Below, piece by piece: positions 35,867 to 47,417 of a stretch of DNA of 64,000 bases. A model generated the notes under the pieces. It made no database searches. It was not told where the DNA came from and saw only the letters and a list, made by a program, of their open reading frames with translations. Origin of the DNA: Persicaria tinctoria (Eukaryota; Streptophyta; Magnoliopsida; Caryophyllales; Polygonaceae); NCBI GenBank assembly GCA_037127255.1, contig JBANSL010000002.1:97804519-97868518 (forward strand), read 5' to 3'. The translations under genes and the position numbers were made by a program. Every line of letters starts with the position of its first letter. The first letter of the stretch is position 1.

Positions 35867-38739
35867 AGGAGGTTGAAAAGAAGAGAAATGGGCATTAAAA
35901 AAGGGAGCGAAAAGTCATATACACTACAGGCGAAGGGCGGGAGTCCTCTCTGTAAGGCCCTACTCCTACGAACGGACTCTCCATCAGTAGTTGGTATTGA
36001 TATTCGTGCTCGGCTCGGCCGACTCTAATTTTCAAGTTTGCATTGCTTAAAAAATGAACTTGCTCGACTCTTTTTTTTTTAAGCTTTAATTAGTTCTAAT
36101 TAGTTAATTTCAAAATTTTCATAAGATTTAAGTTATTCGAGTTTAAATCGAACGAATTGGGCTTTTAATCGAGCTTTAAATTTTATTTAGATTCAGCTTG
36201 TTTAGGTAAGTAAACGAGCTTGGATCAAGCTTTTTTCGAACTAAGTTTAAGTTCATATAGCCCTATTGGCTATTATTTTTTAATTTTTTTTTATTAGGTA
36301 AAATTTCGAGCTCAGACAAGCCTGAAACTCAATAGGCCGACGAATCGGCAAACAGACTAACTGTCAACATACAACCATAAGCAACACAAATCAACAAAGA
36401 AGCAGTCGGCAAAGGAGTCGATGAAGATCCAAGATGAGCTACGAATGCCGAGAACACGAGCGAGTACGACGACTCACACGACATCTGCGTTATCCCTTAA
36501 TATTTAAAAAAAAAAAAACACCCTATATATTACGGAGTATTGATATATAAAGGGGGTGGGGTAAGTGTACTGTCAGTCAGGGGGTGTTGGGTTTGCTTTC
36601 TTTAAACCGAAGCACGTATCTCCTGTCCTCAAAAGAGGGCAGAGTTTTTTGCAGCAAGAAACTCATGTGAAGTTGCCACCATTTCTATCCTTATGGCTTT
36701 TATTTTAATGAGGGAAAATAGTACAGTAAAAAAAAAGATTTGAAAAAAAGGTACTCCGTAGTGTAGGTCATAAGACTGATAAATCATAGGTGGTGGGGAG
36801 CAGTGCAGTGCAAAACAACAAACTTGAATAATTAGCGTTGATTTTTGTGTGGGGGATGGAGCTCATTTAAATTTGTTGTTAATTTGCTGCCTTTTTTTTT
36901 TTTTTTTCCTGCTTTCCGACTAACAAAATCTGATCAATGGTTCATCACCCATGAGGTATTTGAGGTCACACTAACCATTTTTGACCCCCACCCTCCACTA
37001 CCTATTTCATCTCAACCGTTACTTTTTTTTATCTTTCCTTTTTCAGTTAGGTAAGTTTTCACTGTCATGTTTAATTAATACTTGCGCGCGTATTTAATTC
37101 TTCAAAAGTTACCTTCATTACCATCGGTGAAAATGGGTAGCAAAAAGGTCAAATAAGTGCACTTAAAACAAAAAGATATGGTAACCCCACGATTTGAGTG
37201 GCGAACCAAAGTTGATGATGGCCCTGGTCTAGGTCTTGGGTTTGACCTTTGACCTTTTCGAATTTTCTTATATATGTACCCACTCATTGTTACATTACTA
37301 ATTATTATTATTAGGTGTTCTATTTTATCCCTATCAGTCCACGTTGTTTATCTTTATAATTTGAACCTTGGAAATTTTCAAGAAATTGTTTCTTTCTTTA
37401 TCCCTACAAAACGACTACTTTCCTCCTTTTGATTAATTCGGCGACCCAACAGTATATAAGCAAACGATCGGGATAGATATTGGGCTGAGCTTATATGAAT
37501 ATGAATATTGGACCAGGCCCAATAAGCCCATAGTAGGCCAATTAACGGGAGGACAATGCTGATTGTATGACCAAAGTACAAATAAGATGAGTGGTGAGTA
37601 GAGTAAAGGATCCCAGTTGAGCTAGCTACAAATCAATCAAATGAAGCAAGCTTCGATACCGCGAGATCCAGGCAGATCACCTTCTTCCTTTTGTGTAACT
37701 GTCCTTCATGTCAACCCCGAATTCCTTCCTCTCGTAAGGATTTTGTCGACCTTTGAGTAGTGTTGGCATATCCATCCATCCGTGACAGATGCCAACACGG
37801 ATGAGAGTCTCATGGGAAATGATCCAATCTCGACTAGTGTTGTAATCTAAGCCATGAGGGACTGAGTCGATCATGTGTTTGGCCTTCAATCTTCAACACA
37901 TTTTTCATATAATAACTAGTAAGTAATTTATTATAATAATAATTATTATTTTTTTAAAAAAAATGATGCTAATACTCCGTAGTTATTAATATTATATATG
38001 GTCAAATTCTGATTTTATAACTTGTGTGAACTCGACAGCGGAGTTGTGAATTGTGTTGGTTAATAAGGCCCACACCACACGCATTGGGCTAATGGTCAAG
38101 CCCAACCCAAGTGAAAGTTTGTGGGCCTGTGGGGGCCTATTTGAAGCGTTAAAAGAGGCAACATTTAGGTAGGCGCCGACCACCTTGATGATATTCTCGC
38201 CCGGGCCGTCCATGAAGGAAGATCTCTATGTTATGTATGTACCCTCGAAAGGTGACGTTACGACTTATGGAGTACAATACTACAATAATGCCGATAACAA
38301 CTAACTACCCTTCATTAATTTTAGTCCCTCATAAACCTCCTCTTAACTAATTTAGGTGAAAATTAGGTTGTCTGCTACTTAGACTGTCCTATCTTTCTTA
38401 ATAAAATCTCCCGTATTTGCACCTCTCGTATAATGATAAAATTTAATGTGCACAAACTGTCCCTTCAATGGACACACTTTCAAGCGTGTCCGAGATTTTT
38501 GATGAATTCTCAAACCAGGGAGACTCCGTGATTTTTAAGGTCATGTTTATCATTTATTATTGAAGATACTAAAATTATTATTTCTTATTTATCTCTCTCC
38601 GTCACATAGCATAGTATCCCTTCCTCATTTTTTCTATTTTAACTATAGCATTCCTAGCATTCCATAATCTATCTTTTTTTACCAATTCAATTTACGATTA
38701 TACCCTTCTATAACAATTATTTCCAACATGTTTATAATA
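35867..38739. other. Intergenic with eroded repeats and unassigned frames
   Basis: An eroded copy of the GAGCTCGG-type hAT element lies near 35995-36265. Around 37677-37889 the minus strand has a 70-codon frame with mixed, protein-like composition (contains HGLDYNTSRDW and CHGWMDMPTLL) that I do not recognise; it could be a stray exon. Parts at 36600-36700 and 36840-37040 look like leader or promoter DNA without a gene attached. Confidence 0.35.
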
Positions 38740-39135
38740 GAGAAAATTTGGTAGAATATCATCCTTTGGACTTTTGATTAAGTCTTTAGCACCTTGAATT
38801 TTTTTATTGACCTTCCTAACAACTCTTCAAAATTAATTAGCCCCTTAACACTTTCCTTTCATTCTTTTCCTCAGATTTGAAGAGTTGTCCATGGCGATTT
38901 ATGATTAGCATAGGAAGTTTGCTTCAACCACATAGCCAGGGAATCAACCGTCGTCAAGCGCCTCTCCAGATTCTACCAAGACGAAGAGGTCTCCTCCCTC
39001 CTCTTCCTCTCTTCCCTTTCTGGATTCAATTCCTTCTCTTTCTCTCTCGTTGATTGCAATTTGGGGGTGGGATTTGCAGATACTAGGTTTTGAGCAGATT
39101 CAGAGCCCCGACTTCGGCGGAGGATTGGAGACGAT

Positions 39136-41235
39136 ATGGCTTCGCCTTCCTCCTTCTTTTTCTCTCCATCTCATCCAGAGAAACCTCGATTCCGAATCTC
39201 GTCTCCCCGAGGGGCCGTGGAGTGCCACCTCCGCCGTCGCCGACCCTAAGTTCCTCCCTACCGGCCACCACGTCTCCGTCTCCAATTTTGACTCTTTTGT
39301 CAAATCTCTCAAGGTATTTCATCTCAATCACGAGTTTCCGGCGCTAGTTTCATGATGTCGGGAATGCAATTTGAGTACTGGATGTCTGGATGTGAATTTG
39401 ATGATAACTTGTATGAATTCTGGAAGCTATCTGTTTTAAAACTGATTGTCAAGATTTTTGATCTCATCTTTGCAAATATTGTTAACACAAACTCTGCTAT
39501 ATGAATGTCATGTTTTTGTGATCGACTCTGGTTTTATATAATTTAGCTTTTCCTGATCAAATTCAACCTGTTATCGCATTTCACTATCGCATAAGGATTT
39601 GGAGCTTGAGAATACTTGGATTGATCTTAAATTTTCTGAAATCTTGGTGTCTAAAGCTGCCCACCAAGTGTTTGTGGAAATGTCTAGGCAAGGATTGCGA
39701 ACTTGATAACGATTGTTCATTAATTAGGAATCTGCTGGTTTTCTTTTTCCCATGGTTGTTTGGTTTATATTGTGACACTGTTGTTATTTGTGTGAGTTTG
39801 AATGAATTGGAATTGTAGAGTTTTTTTAGTTAATTGTTTCGTCTACATTGTGAGTTTGAAAATGAAGTTTCCGTGATGAATGAATTTGGAATCTGTTCGA
39901 TGAAATGCCTCTGCGGATTTTTTTTACTTCTTGCGATGAATTGATCAATTGAATTGCTTCCGATCTGTTGGCGAGATGCATGTCTGTGCTTTTAATAAGT
40001 TTCAATGTCTTCCTACTTTGATTGTGCTTCTAAATGGCTTCTTTCCTGACACTTCTTTAATCAAAACACTACTAGCTGTTTTAGGCTTTCATAAGTAGAT
40101 GATTGAACATGAATAGAATCCCAAGCTCTGAACTCAAGAGCCATGTGATTTTCTGTTAGAACCTACAATTTTGATTGAGTTAGGGTTTGTTTTGGGGTGA
40201 AAATGTCGAAATTGATGACAATTTGGATTGTTTGATGATAGGTGGAGCTTTGAATTGTGTTGCTGCTCATGTGGGTGAAATCAGGCATGGTGGTGTGAGG
40301 GGGAATCACAAGCACTCCACTTGTAATGAGACTTTTGTCATCTGGGGAGCCAGAACCAAAATTAGAGTATGTGATTTTGTCTCTAAACCATGTTTTTCTT
40401 CCTCAGAGATTATGGAATTTCTTGTTTTATTGGGGTACTGCTATTTGTTGTCTAGTTCACTTAGTTGATGGTTAATTGTTAAAGCTGCTAGCTTACTCGA
40501 AGGATTCGAATTGATATCTCAAATGAAAGCAAAAGTTTGTAAGCTATGATGATGCTATAGTTTACTGTCTTATATAGATGTATACATATGAAAAACCAAA
40601 ATGTACAGAGCAACCGCTTTAATTTCTTCAAGTAGATGTTAAGCACAGAGCTGTCAAATTTCATGTACTCCATAGATGAAACTTGTGATGCCATTGGGGT
40701 CGCTACAGGTTGTTCGAGCTGCTGCTATTCGGTTTCCGCTGGTGGATAGTTTGTGTTCATGCGATTGGAGCATCTGAAATAAAAACGAGATTCCATACTA
40801 TCAAGAGCAATCAAGCTTTGAAAAGGTTTTCCTTGCTTTCATTCTTCCAATTTGAATTTGGTTTGGTAGGTTCCTTGATTTGTATCTTCCAATTTGGACT
40901 TGGAAGTTAACACATTTTTTTTAGGGTTCTTCTTCATTTGATGGTGTCGTGATGCAATTGTTATGATGAAATTGCTCGATGAACTGGTTTCTGATAGCAT
41001 TTGATTAATTTTATTTAGTTAAGGATTGTTATTGCAGTATCCTGATTTTGTTTCCCTGTTTGCATTTCTGGGAGATCTGCATTTTCCCGATCCTGGAAAG
41101 GTGACCTTCAAGTGGAGCAAGCTCTACACTAAAGTTGTTTGTACTGCCTATAAAGTTGTAAATTTGTATCAGTTACTCTCATACTACTATAGATTTGTGA
41201 TATTTGTGGAAGCTTGGAGTGCTTTGTTTTCTTGA
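39136..41235 (+). pseudogene. Captured or decayed gene fragments incl. cupin-like exon
   Basis: Piece 1 (about 39225-39313) reads ADPKFLPTGHHVSVSNF in one frame and ends at AAG|GTATTT. Piece 2 (about 40235-40366) is bounded by TAG| and |GTATGT and reads LNCVAAHVGEIRHGGVRGNH then KHSTCNETFVIWG, which fits cupin motif 1 (G-x5-H-x-H-x4-E-x5-G). Piece 3 starts at CAG| 40708 and piece 4 at CAG| 41038 (YPDFVSLFAFLGDLHFPDPG). The pieces do not join into one frame with a start codon, and an ATG at 39136 reaches a stop after 37 codons. They may come from one gene or several. Confidence 0.45.
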
Positions 41236-41529
41236 TAATTTGTTTTCAAATGGAAGCCGTTAGTATCTCTTCCGACAGAAAGACAAACATATTTGTGGTG
41301 TATGGAATTTCTAGTAGGCACAATTCTATGTGTTTCGATTTAGTGGAATTAATAAGATCTTGTATTATGTTGTTTGTGTGCTGACTTGATAAATGAAGCT
41401 TTCAAACATAAATTAATGAAGGCTTATTAATTTACTTCGTACTTTATAATTTATTATGACTGCACATGTCTAATTAGTTAGTTTACAAAACAGAGTTTAC
41501 AAGTGTTGTTGAGAACAATGAGTAGTTAG

Positions 41530-42020
41530 TTTACATAACAAAGTTCGTAAAAAAATTGTCGCCACATGTGTCATCAACCACTAATAAGCGTGATGACACT
41601 AATCTCGTAAAGAAAATATATATAAAAAAAATTGTTGCTAACGCAGGAAAAATGGCATCAAAACACTACTTTGAAAAAGTTGCATCACATTAAAGAAAAA
41701 AAATGTCATCAAAACACTACTTTGAAAAATATGGCATCACGGTAAAAATATCATCAAAAAATTGATATAAAAATAGTGTTATCAGTAGTCAACACTAAAA
41801 AGAATGGCACCAATTCTCAACGTGACATCACATTAAACAAAAATAGCATCAAGGTTTTTAAAAAATGGCATTAAAAAAGTGTCATCAATCCATTTTATTA
41901 GAAAAGTAGCATCAAAACGAAAATAAAATGTAATAAAAAACTGGCATCAAAGCGGCAAAAAATGACATCATGTAAAAAAATGGCATCGAAAAAAGGGGCA
42001 TCATTGGTTAAAAAAAATAT
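41530..42020. repeat. Array of ATGGCATCAAAA-type short repeats
   Basis: About fifteen direct and inverted copies of (A)TGGCATCAAA / TGATGCCA-like units separated by A-rich spacers, including two nearly equal ATCAAAACACTACTTTGAAAAA copies (41652 and 41707). Such arrays are typical of the subterminal zones of CACTA or Mutator transposons, where transposase binds. Confidence 0.6.
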
Positions 42021-43198
42021 AAAAAAATATATATATAAAAAAATTTGAAAGAGCCGGTCAACGGTCAAACAAGTTTACCGTTGACCTTAATAGTCAATTT
42101 GGGAAGGGTGCTAGGTTAGTTAATTAATTTTGTTTGGGTACTAGTTAGCTAATTAGATATTCATAATGTGCTAGTTGCCCAAATAACCCTTTATAATATG
42201 ATTATATTAGTATATTAATGTAGTATTTAATTACTAAATTTTAATTATAAAAATTAGATCATTTATAAAATGATAAGTAAAAGTATATACGATCCACTTT
42301 TGAAATTTAAAATAAAATAACAAACTCCAATGATTAAACAAAAGGAAATTACACAAAAGATAATAAGCAATCGAGCACTGAACGCCCAAGATCCAATTTA
42401 CCAACAATATAATTATATCGAAAGAAATCATTTTTTTTCAAAATATGTCGAAACATATTCAAAATTGATGTCTATGTGTAGAGAAAAATGAATTTAGTAC
42501 TATGGTAAATTTTTCTTTTAAAATTTTTACATTTTAAATAGCGAAAATAACATTATTTGAATGTGATTAAAATGTGCTAGATTAAATCTCAGTCGTTGCT
42601 TCCCTTCAATCTCAACCGCTCATTCCCACCGCCAGTGAAAGCGTGACACGCGTCCCCCCCACCATTTATTATACCCATAAGCATCGATGCTTAATTAGCA
42701 TCCTTTGAGCATCCGTCTCTGCCCCTTCTTCAATATTTTACTGATATTTTCCCATTAAGCATCTTGAACAGTGCACTGTTAAAAATGCTCTAAAGGCCAG
42801 TGCTATATGTATTGAGATAAGCTGTTATATACGCTCAAATAGAAAGGATATTCGATATGTTTGAACTTTAACTTGACACATGATTAATATTAAATACGTT
42901 CGACATTAAAAAAAGTAATGAATGGATCAAAGTTTGTTCAATATAAGTAACATTTCTATGATCCATTCTTGTTGATTTTTTTAAGTTGAAACTTTAATTC
43001 TTTTTTAAAAAAATAACTCAAAACGAATGGGTCATATATCCATTCGTTTATTTATATTTATTTATTTTTCAAAAAATTTAAACTTACTTTAGATTCATTA
43101 TTTATACTAAATGGATCAAAGATCCGTTCACTATTGTTTTAATATCAGACGTATTTAATAGTAGACATGTGTCAATATAAGGTTTAAATAGATATAAT

Positions 43199-43813
43199 TG
43201 ACGAAATTCGAATTTCGGAAACCCGTGTCGGCGAGTTCCGGGATCAAATTGGAAGCGGGCGAGCTCAGACGATCGGGCTTACCTAAGACACGCGACGAGA
43301 TTACCGTCGGCGTACCAAAAACCTGTGCCGATCCGAGCTCAAGCCTATCGCGGATAACCGTCCTCCCTGCTGGGCTCTATCAAACGTCGGTCTAGCCGAG
43401 ACTAATCCCGCTCGAAAGGGGGCTCAAAGCTAGGGATCCCGGCCTAAGCCGTTAGAGATCCCAAATTCCGACCCCAAATAATGAGCCCCCGACCTCTTAT
43501 TTATAGTACTAGCCCCCTTCATGCAAGTCTACTTTTTGCCAAATGTCACATGCCTTATGACATGTGGGAGGGGGGCATGGATGCCAAGTGTCATGGCACT
43601 AAGTCCGCGGACGATATATATTCTTATCCGCGGGCAGTTTATCGTCTGCGGGCGTCTTAAGTCTGTATCTTAATAAGTCTGTATCTTAATTTGTTTTCGC
43701 CTATTTTTCATACTTGTAAGGTTCTATTTGTATAGCGGGGAACCTTATTATATATTCTTATTTACTCGTGATATCGTAAATATTAGTATTATTTATTTTT
43801 TGGTGCTTCGTCA
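43199..43813. mobile_element. Solo LTR, 615 bp
   Basis: Starts TGACGAAATTCGAATTTCGG and ends GGTGCTTCGTCA, so the termini TGACGAA/TTCGTCA form the inverted TG…CA expected of an LTR. The 5-bp duplication ATAAT is perfect (43194-43198, 43814-43818). It is GC-richer than the surroundings and contains a TATTTATAG near 43498. No internal domain or second LTR is next to it, so recombination between two LTRs has removed the body. Direction and superfamily are unknown. Confidence 0.85.
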
Positions 43814-43904
43814 ATAATATTCGTTAATCTTAGCGCATATATACGTTTTAAGTTTTAACTATGAGAGTCTAAGACCATGTGCAACCACGGGTTTTACTTA
43901 CCTT

Positions 43905-44365
43905 CAATGTTCTAAAAGGCGCTAGGCGGCCTCTAGGCGGCTAGCCGGGTGACTAGGCGGCGCCTAGGAGAACTTAGAACAAAATTGATTATTTCCTTAT
44001 GTTTTGACGAATAACACTTGTCAATAATTCATATAATGTAATAATAATCTATAATATCACTCATAAACCCATATTTGCGGTGCTTAACTAACACTGACGT
44101 AAATAAACGCAAAAGTACACGTCTGACTAACAACTCTAAACCTCCTAAAATCCAAAACTATAATTTCGACTAAAAAGCAAATACATCGGGATAAAAAAAA
44201 AACTCAAAGTCAACTAATCACATGCTTAGAAGCTTAAATTGAATAATCGTTGGACTAAGCGGCGCCTAGGCGGGACCAGACGGCGCCTAGACGAATTTCC
44301 ACCTAGGCTTAAAAGTTCCTAGGTCCTGTCCCGCCTAGCGCCTAGGCGCGATTTTTAGAACATTG
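43905..44365. mobile_element. hAT-type MITE with GGCGCCTAGGCGG repeats
   Basis: 461 bp. The ends CAATGTTCTAAAA are inverted repeats, and the flanks CTTACCTT (43897-43904) and CTTATCTT (44366-44373) are an 8-bp duplication with one mismatch. Next to each end is a block of GGCGCCTAGGCGG-type repeats and its complement. The centre is AT-rich and non-coding. Confidence 0.85.
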
Positions 44366-44373
44366 CTTATCTT

Positions 44374-45400
44374 ATAGGTCTTAAAAGGTAAACTCATGGT
44401 TGCAAGTTAAACCTTAAGGGAAGAGGTCGGAAGGGGTTACCTCTTTCTACTAAGGTAACATCTTCCCTTTTATTTTTACTTTTTTTTTTAAACACACAAA
44501 TGGACTACTGCATGTTATTTATATATTTTTAAATACATAAGTGGGGAAAAAGATAACCCCATAACTACAAGTTTGTAAGGGTAACCTCTGAAGAGGAGGT
44601 AGAAAAAATAGAAAATAATTTAGAGAAAAAAAATATATGAGATGACAAATTATGATAAAGGGATGAAAATTGAAAAGGAAAGATGTAACCCCATGGTTGC
44701 ACATCAATGTAACCTTTGTTGGGATAAAAATATGGTCATCCCACATTGATTGTAGGTGGTATAACAAATCAAAATATAAGAAGGGTAATCCCTATACAAT
44801 ACACAATAGTTTAAGATTTTGTGTAAAGTGGTGGATCCTAACTTTATAAACAAAATTAAAATAAACCCGTTACGACTCACGATTTAATACGACTTGACTC
44901 GGGATTCTAATAACCTCACAACCTTTGTCCTGTGTGTAAATTGCTGTCACATTCATCACATAGCATAGGATAGGGGTTCAACTTCAACCCATTCACATAC
45001 GGCCAACGTCCAACGGCCATACCCATCCCCCCATTATTATAGATCACGACGAAAGACGTGTGCATCCAAATGCCATACGGTCGGTTTCCCGAATCCAAAT
45101 CTAATGGGTTGCCACGTGTCGTTTCCTGACTTCATCTGTCGATCCACCAGGTTGCCTCTGCTAAGCAACAGTGCCTCTACAGCTTTTAATCCTCTGTCTT
45201 TACCGGAGTACACACTTTCTCCGTAATTGTTTCACTAACCTTGATCTAATTTGGTCACCGTTTGTTCCTAGTTTTCTTAATTTTTTTTCTAATTGAACAA
45301 AAAAAAAAGTACTGTAGTTAGACCTAACAAATCACACACGCTTAAACAAATCAAATTCACACACACAGACACAGGCCAGTGAGGCAGTGCCACTACATCT
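44374..45400. other. Intergenic, promoter side of HIPP gene
   Basis: AT-rich to about 44900, then more balanced. 45108-45130 holds GCCACGTGTCG, a G-box/ABRE-like ACGTG core about 465 bp upstream of the HIPP start, which would fit the stress and ABA response of HIPP26-type genes; this is inference. No coding frame recognised. Confidence 0.4.
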
Positions 45401-45413
45401 CATCCTCCTCCTC

Positions 45414-45420
45414 TATAAAG
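45414..45420 (+). promoter_or_regulatory. TATA box of HIPP gene
   Basis: CTCTATAAAGGGGG is a strong plant TATA box, about 165 bp ahead of the start codon. Confidence 0.7.
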
Positions 45421-45578
45421 GGGGCTTCCATTTTCAAGGGAAATTAAATTCTTCTTCAACCTTTCCATTTCTTTTCAACCTACAAAGACTAGGGTTTTAT
45501 CTCTCTCTGCTTCTTCCCCACCCCTCTCTCTTATTTCTGCAACAAGTTTTGAAGAACCAACAGCAAGGATTAATCAAA

Positions 45579-46544
45579 ATGGGTGCTCTGGATCATATCT
45601 CCGACTTGTTTGACTGCTCCACCGGACGTTCCTCCAAGCACAAGAGACGCAAGCAGCTTCAGGTTCGTTTCATCAACAACCCATTTTATTTTCTCAATCT
45701 GGCTTAATTTAGCTTCACTGTGTTCACTTAAATGAGTTAATTAGTTGCTGAGTTCAACCCTATAGTACGTCTATAGGAGATTGTAGATCTGTTGATTTGT
45801 AGGCATTTACTAGTGGGAACCCAATTTATCTGCCTGATCTCTCAGTCAGTTCGGTTACCCGAGTTGGGTACTTCAGATTCAGATTCAAATGATTCTCTCA
45901 GTAGCCTTTGTTGCTCAATTAAGTAAAGATTGTAACTTTTGTGCTGTTGCTAAGAATACTGTGTGCTTTTGTGCATTCGACCCTTCACCCGGCTGCAAAG
46001 CTTTATCGAAAAGTGACATACGTGGCCTAAAGTATTGGACCTGTAAAGATTAAACCTTTTTTAAATACGGGGGATGATGAAATATAAAGATGAGATCTTT
46101 TTGTGCTGGCAAATTGAAATGATCCAACGGCTGATATGACATTGGATTTTGTGAAATCAGACGGTGGAGATCAGGATAAAGATCGACTGCGAGGGGTGCG
46201 AGCGGAAGGTGAGGAGGTCGGTGGAGGGGATGAAGGGGGTGACGCAGGTGGACGTCGAGCCCAACAAGCACAAGCTCACCGTAGTCGGCTACGTGGACCC
46301 CTCCAAGGTGCTGGCACGTGTCAAGCATCGCACCGGCAAGAAGGCCGAGCTCTGGCCTTATGTCCCCTACGACGTGGTGGACCACCCTTACGCCCAGGGT
46401 GTCTACGACCGGAAAGCCCCCGCCGGCTACGTGCGCAACGACTACGACCCCCACGTGTCCCAACTCGCGCGCGCCAGCTCCACCGAGGTCCGCTACACCA
46501 CCGCCTTCAGCGATGACAACCCCGCCGCTTGCTCTATCATGTAA
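45579..46544 (+). CDS. HIPP metallochaperone-like protein (HIPP25/26 type)
   Basis: Exons 45579..45662 and 46161..46544 (498-bp intron, phase 0) encode 155 residues. The N-terminus MGALDHISDLFDC and the short basic stretch KHKRRKQLQ are those of the HIPP25/26/27 subgroup. The HMA domain (about 29-92) has the metal ligands C38 and C41 in DCEGCE. The C-terminal CSIM (152-155) is a CaaX box, so farnesylation and membrane or nuclear attachment are expected. Such proteins bind Zn, Cd or Cu and are linked with stress responses. The second exon is strongly GC-rich in third positions, unlike the first exon and the neighbours. Length fits HIPP26 (about 153). Position matches At4g35060 (HIPP25) next to the bZIP gene. 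Confidence 0.96.
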
Positions 46545-47417
46545 TCAGTTTCTCATTTTCAGAACCCAAAAAGAGTTCAGTTTTGTAGTTTGTACTGTCT
46601 ACTTTGTGTAATTGCAGTTTGGATCATGACTAGTTGTGATAAGAGATTGTGATGTTTATGGTATGTGACTATATTTTAATGGATGGATTTGTAGTTTAGT
46701 TTGATTTCAGAGTTTGAATCATGGCATTGTTTGATTGGTGAAGAAAGTGAGTGGCTTAATTTAGACATATAATTATTTCAGTTTGGAAAGATTCTCTCAA
46801 GTGAAAGAGGTAAGAAATTGCTGATTTGGCCGGCTGGTGGTTGTTTGAAAAGGACTGACCTTTGACATATTCAACTGATTCATACCTAACCCTAAAGGTT
46901 GAACTTGAAGGAACCTATCTAAATAAAATCAGATGAATATATGATTAAACATTGAACCAAACAATCAGAAATGAACACCTTAACTTGAACTCCAATAGTG
47001 TTAAATTACAGATGCTTCTGCAAGATCTCAAGGAGTTTTCAAGCACTCAAAACCTGATAGCAGGTTATGCCGTTTGCAATCCAAGTATCAACAGGGCAAG
47101 ATATATATACCCGTTCTTAAGCATAGGGTAAAATCATCTCCTTTTTACACATTCATCCAAGAAAAAACATAAGCCAGACCAGGTGACAACCAGTCTCAAC
47201 TCACAACAAGGGCAAAACTGTAGCCGCCGCAGCGTAGAGTGAAACAAGAGATCCGATTGACCTAGGTCTGGTTCAAATTATAGCCTGAATCAATGTTACT
47301 GATGCAGCATGAATGATCTGTTCAGGTTAGAACTCAGACAAGAGGCAATGTAGAGTTTTAACTACATTATTGATGTGACTAACTCCAGGCTCCAGAGCTT
47401 CGTCGACACTTTAGTCC
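46545..47417. other. Spacer between convergent HIPP and bZIP genes
   Basis: The two genes point at each other. This stretch should hold both 3' UTRs; the half from about 47000 probably belongs to the bZIP mRNA. No other frame is supported. Confidence 0.5.

Larger units (their letters stand above)
38740..42189. mobile_element. Probable Pack-MULE carrying gene fragments
   Basis: The 9-bp sequence TTTATAATA occurs at 38731-38739 and 42190-42198. Just inside, the ends are diverged inverted repeats: AAATTTGGTAG… on the left and, reversed, TTATTTGGGCAACTAG… on the right, and further in both hold AAAATTAATTA followed by CCTTAACACTTTCC or CCTAGCACCCTTCC. Between them lie several exon-like pieces with splice-site context (39140-39313, 40235-40366, 40709-40780, 41039-41100) but no continuous protein. 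The right quarter holds ATGGCATCAAAA repeats. A MULE that has captured host gene parts explains all of this; the AT-rich duplication could arise by chance, so I am not certain. Confidence 0.6.

Noticed and set aside
46050..46516. Several long frames on both strands
   Set aside because: Shadows caused by the high GC of HIPP exon 2.
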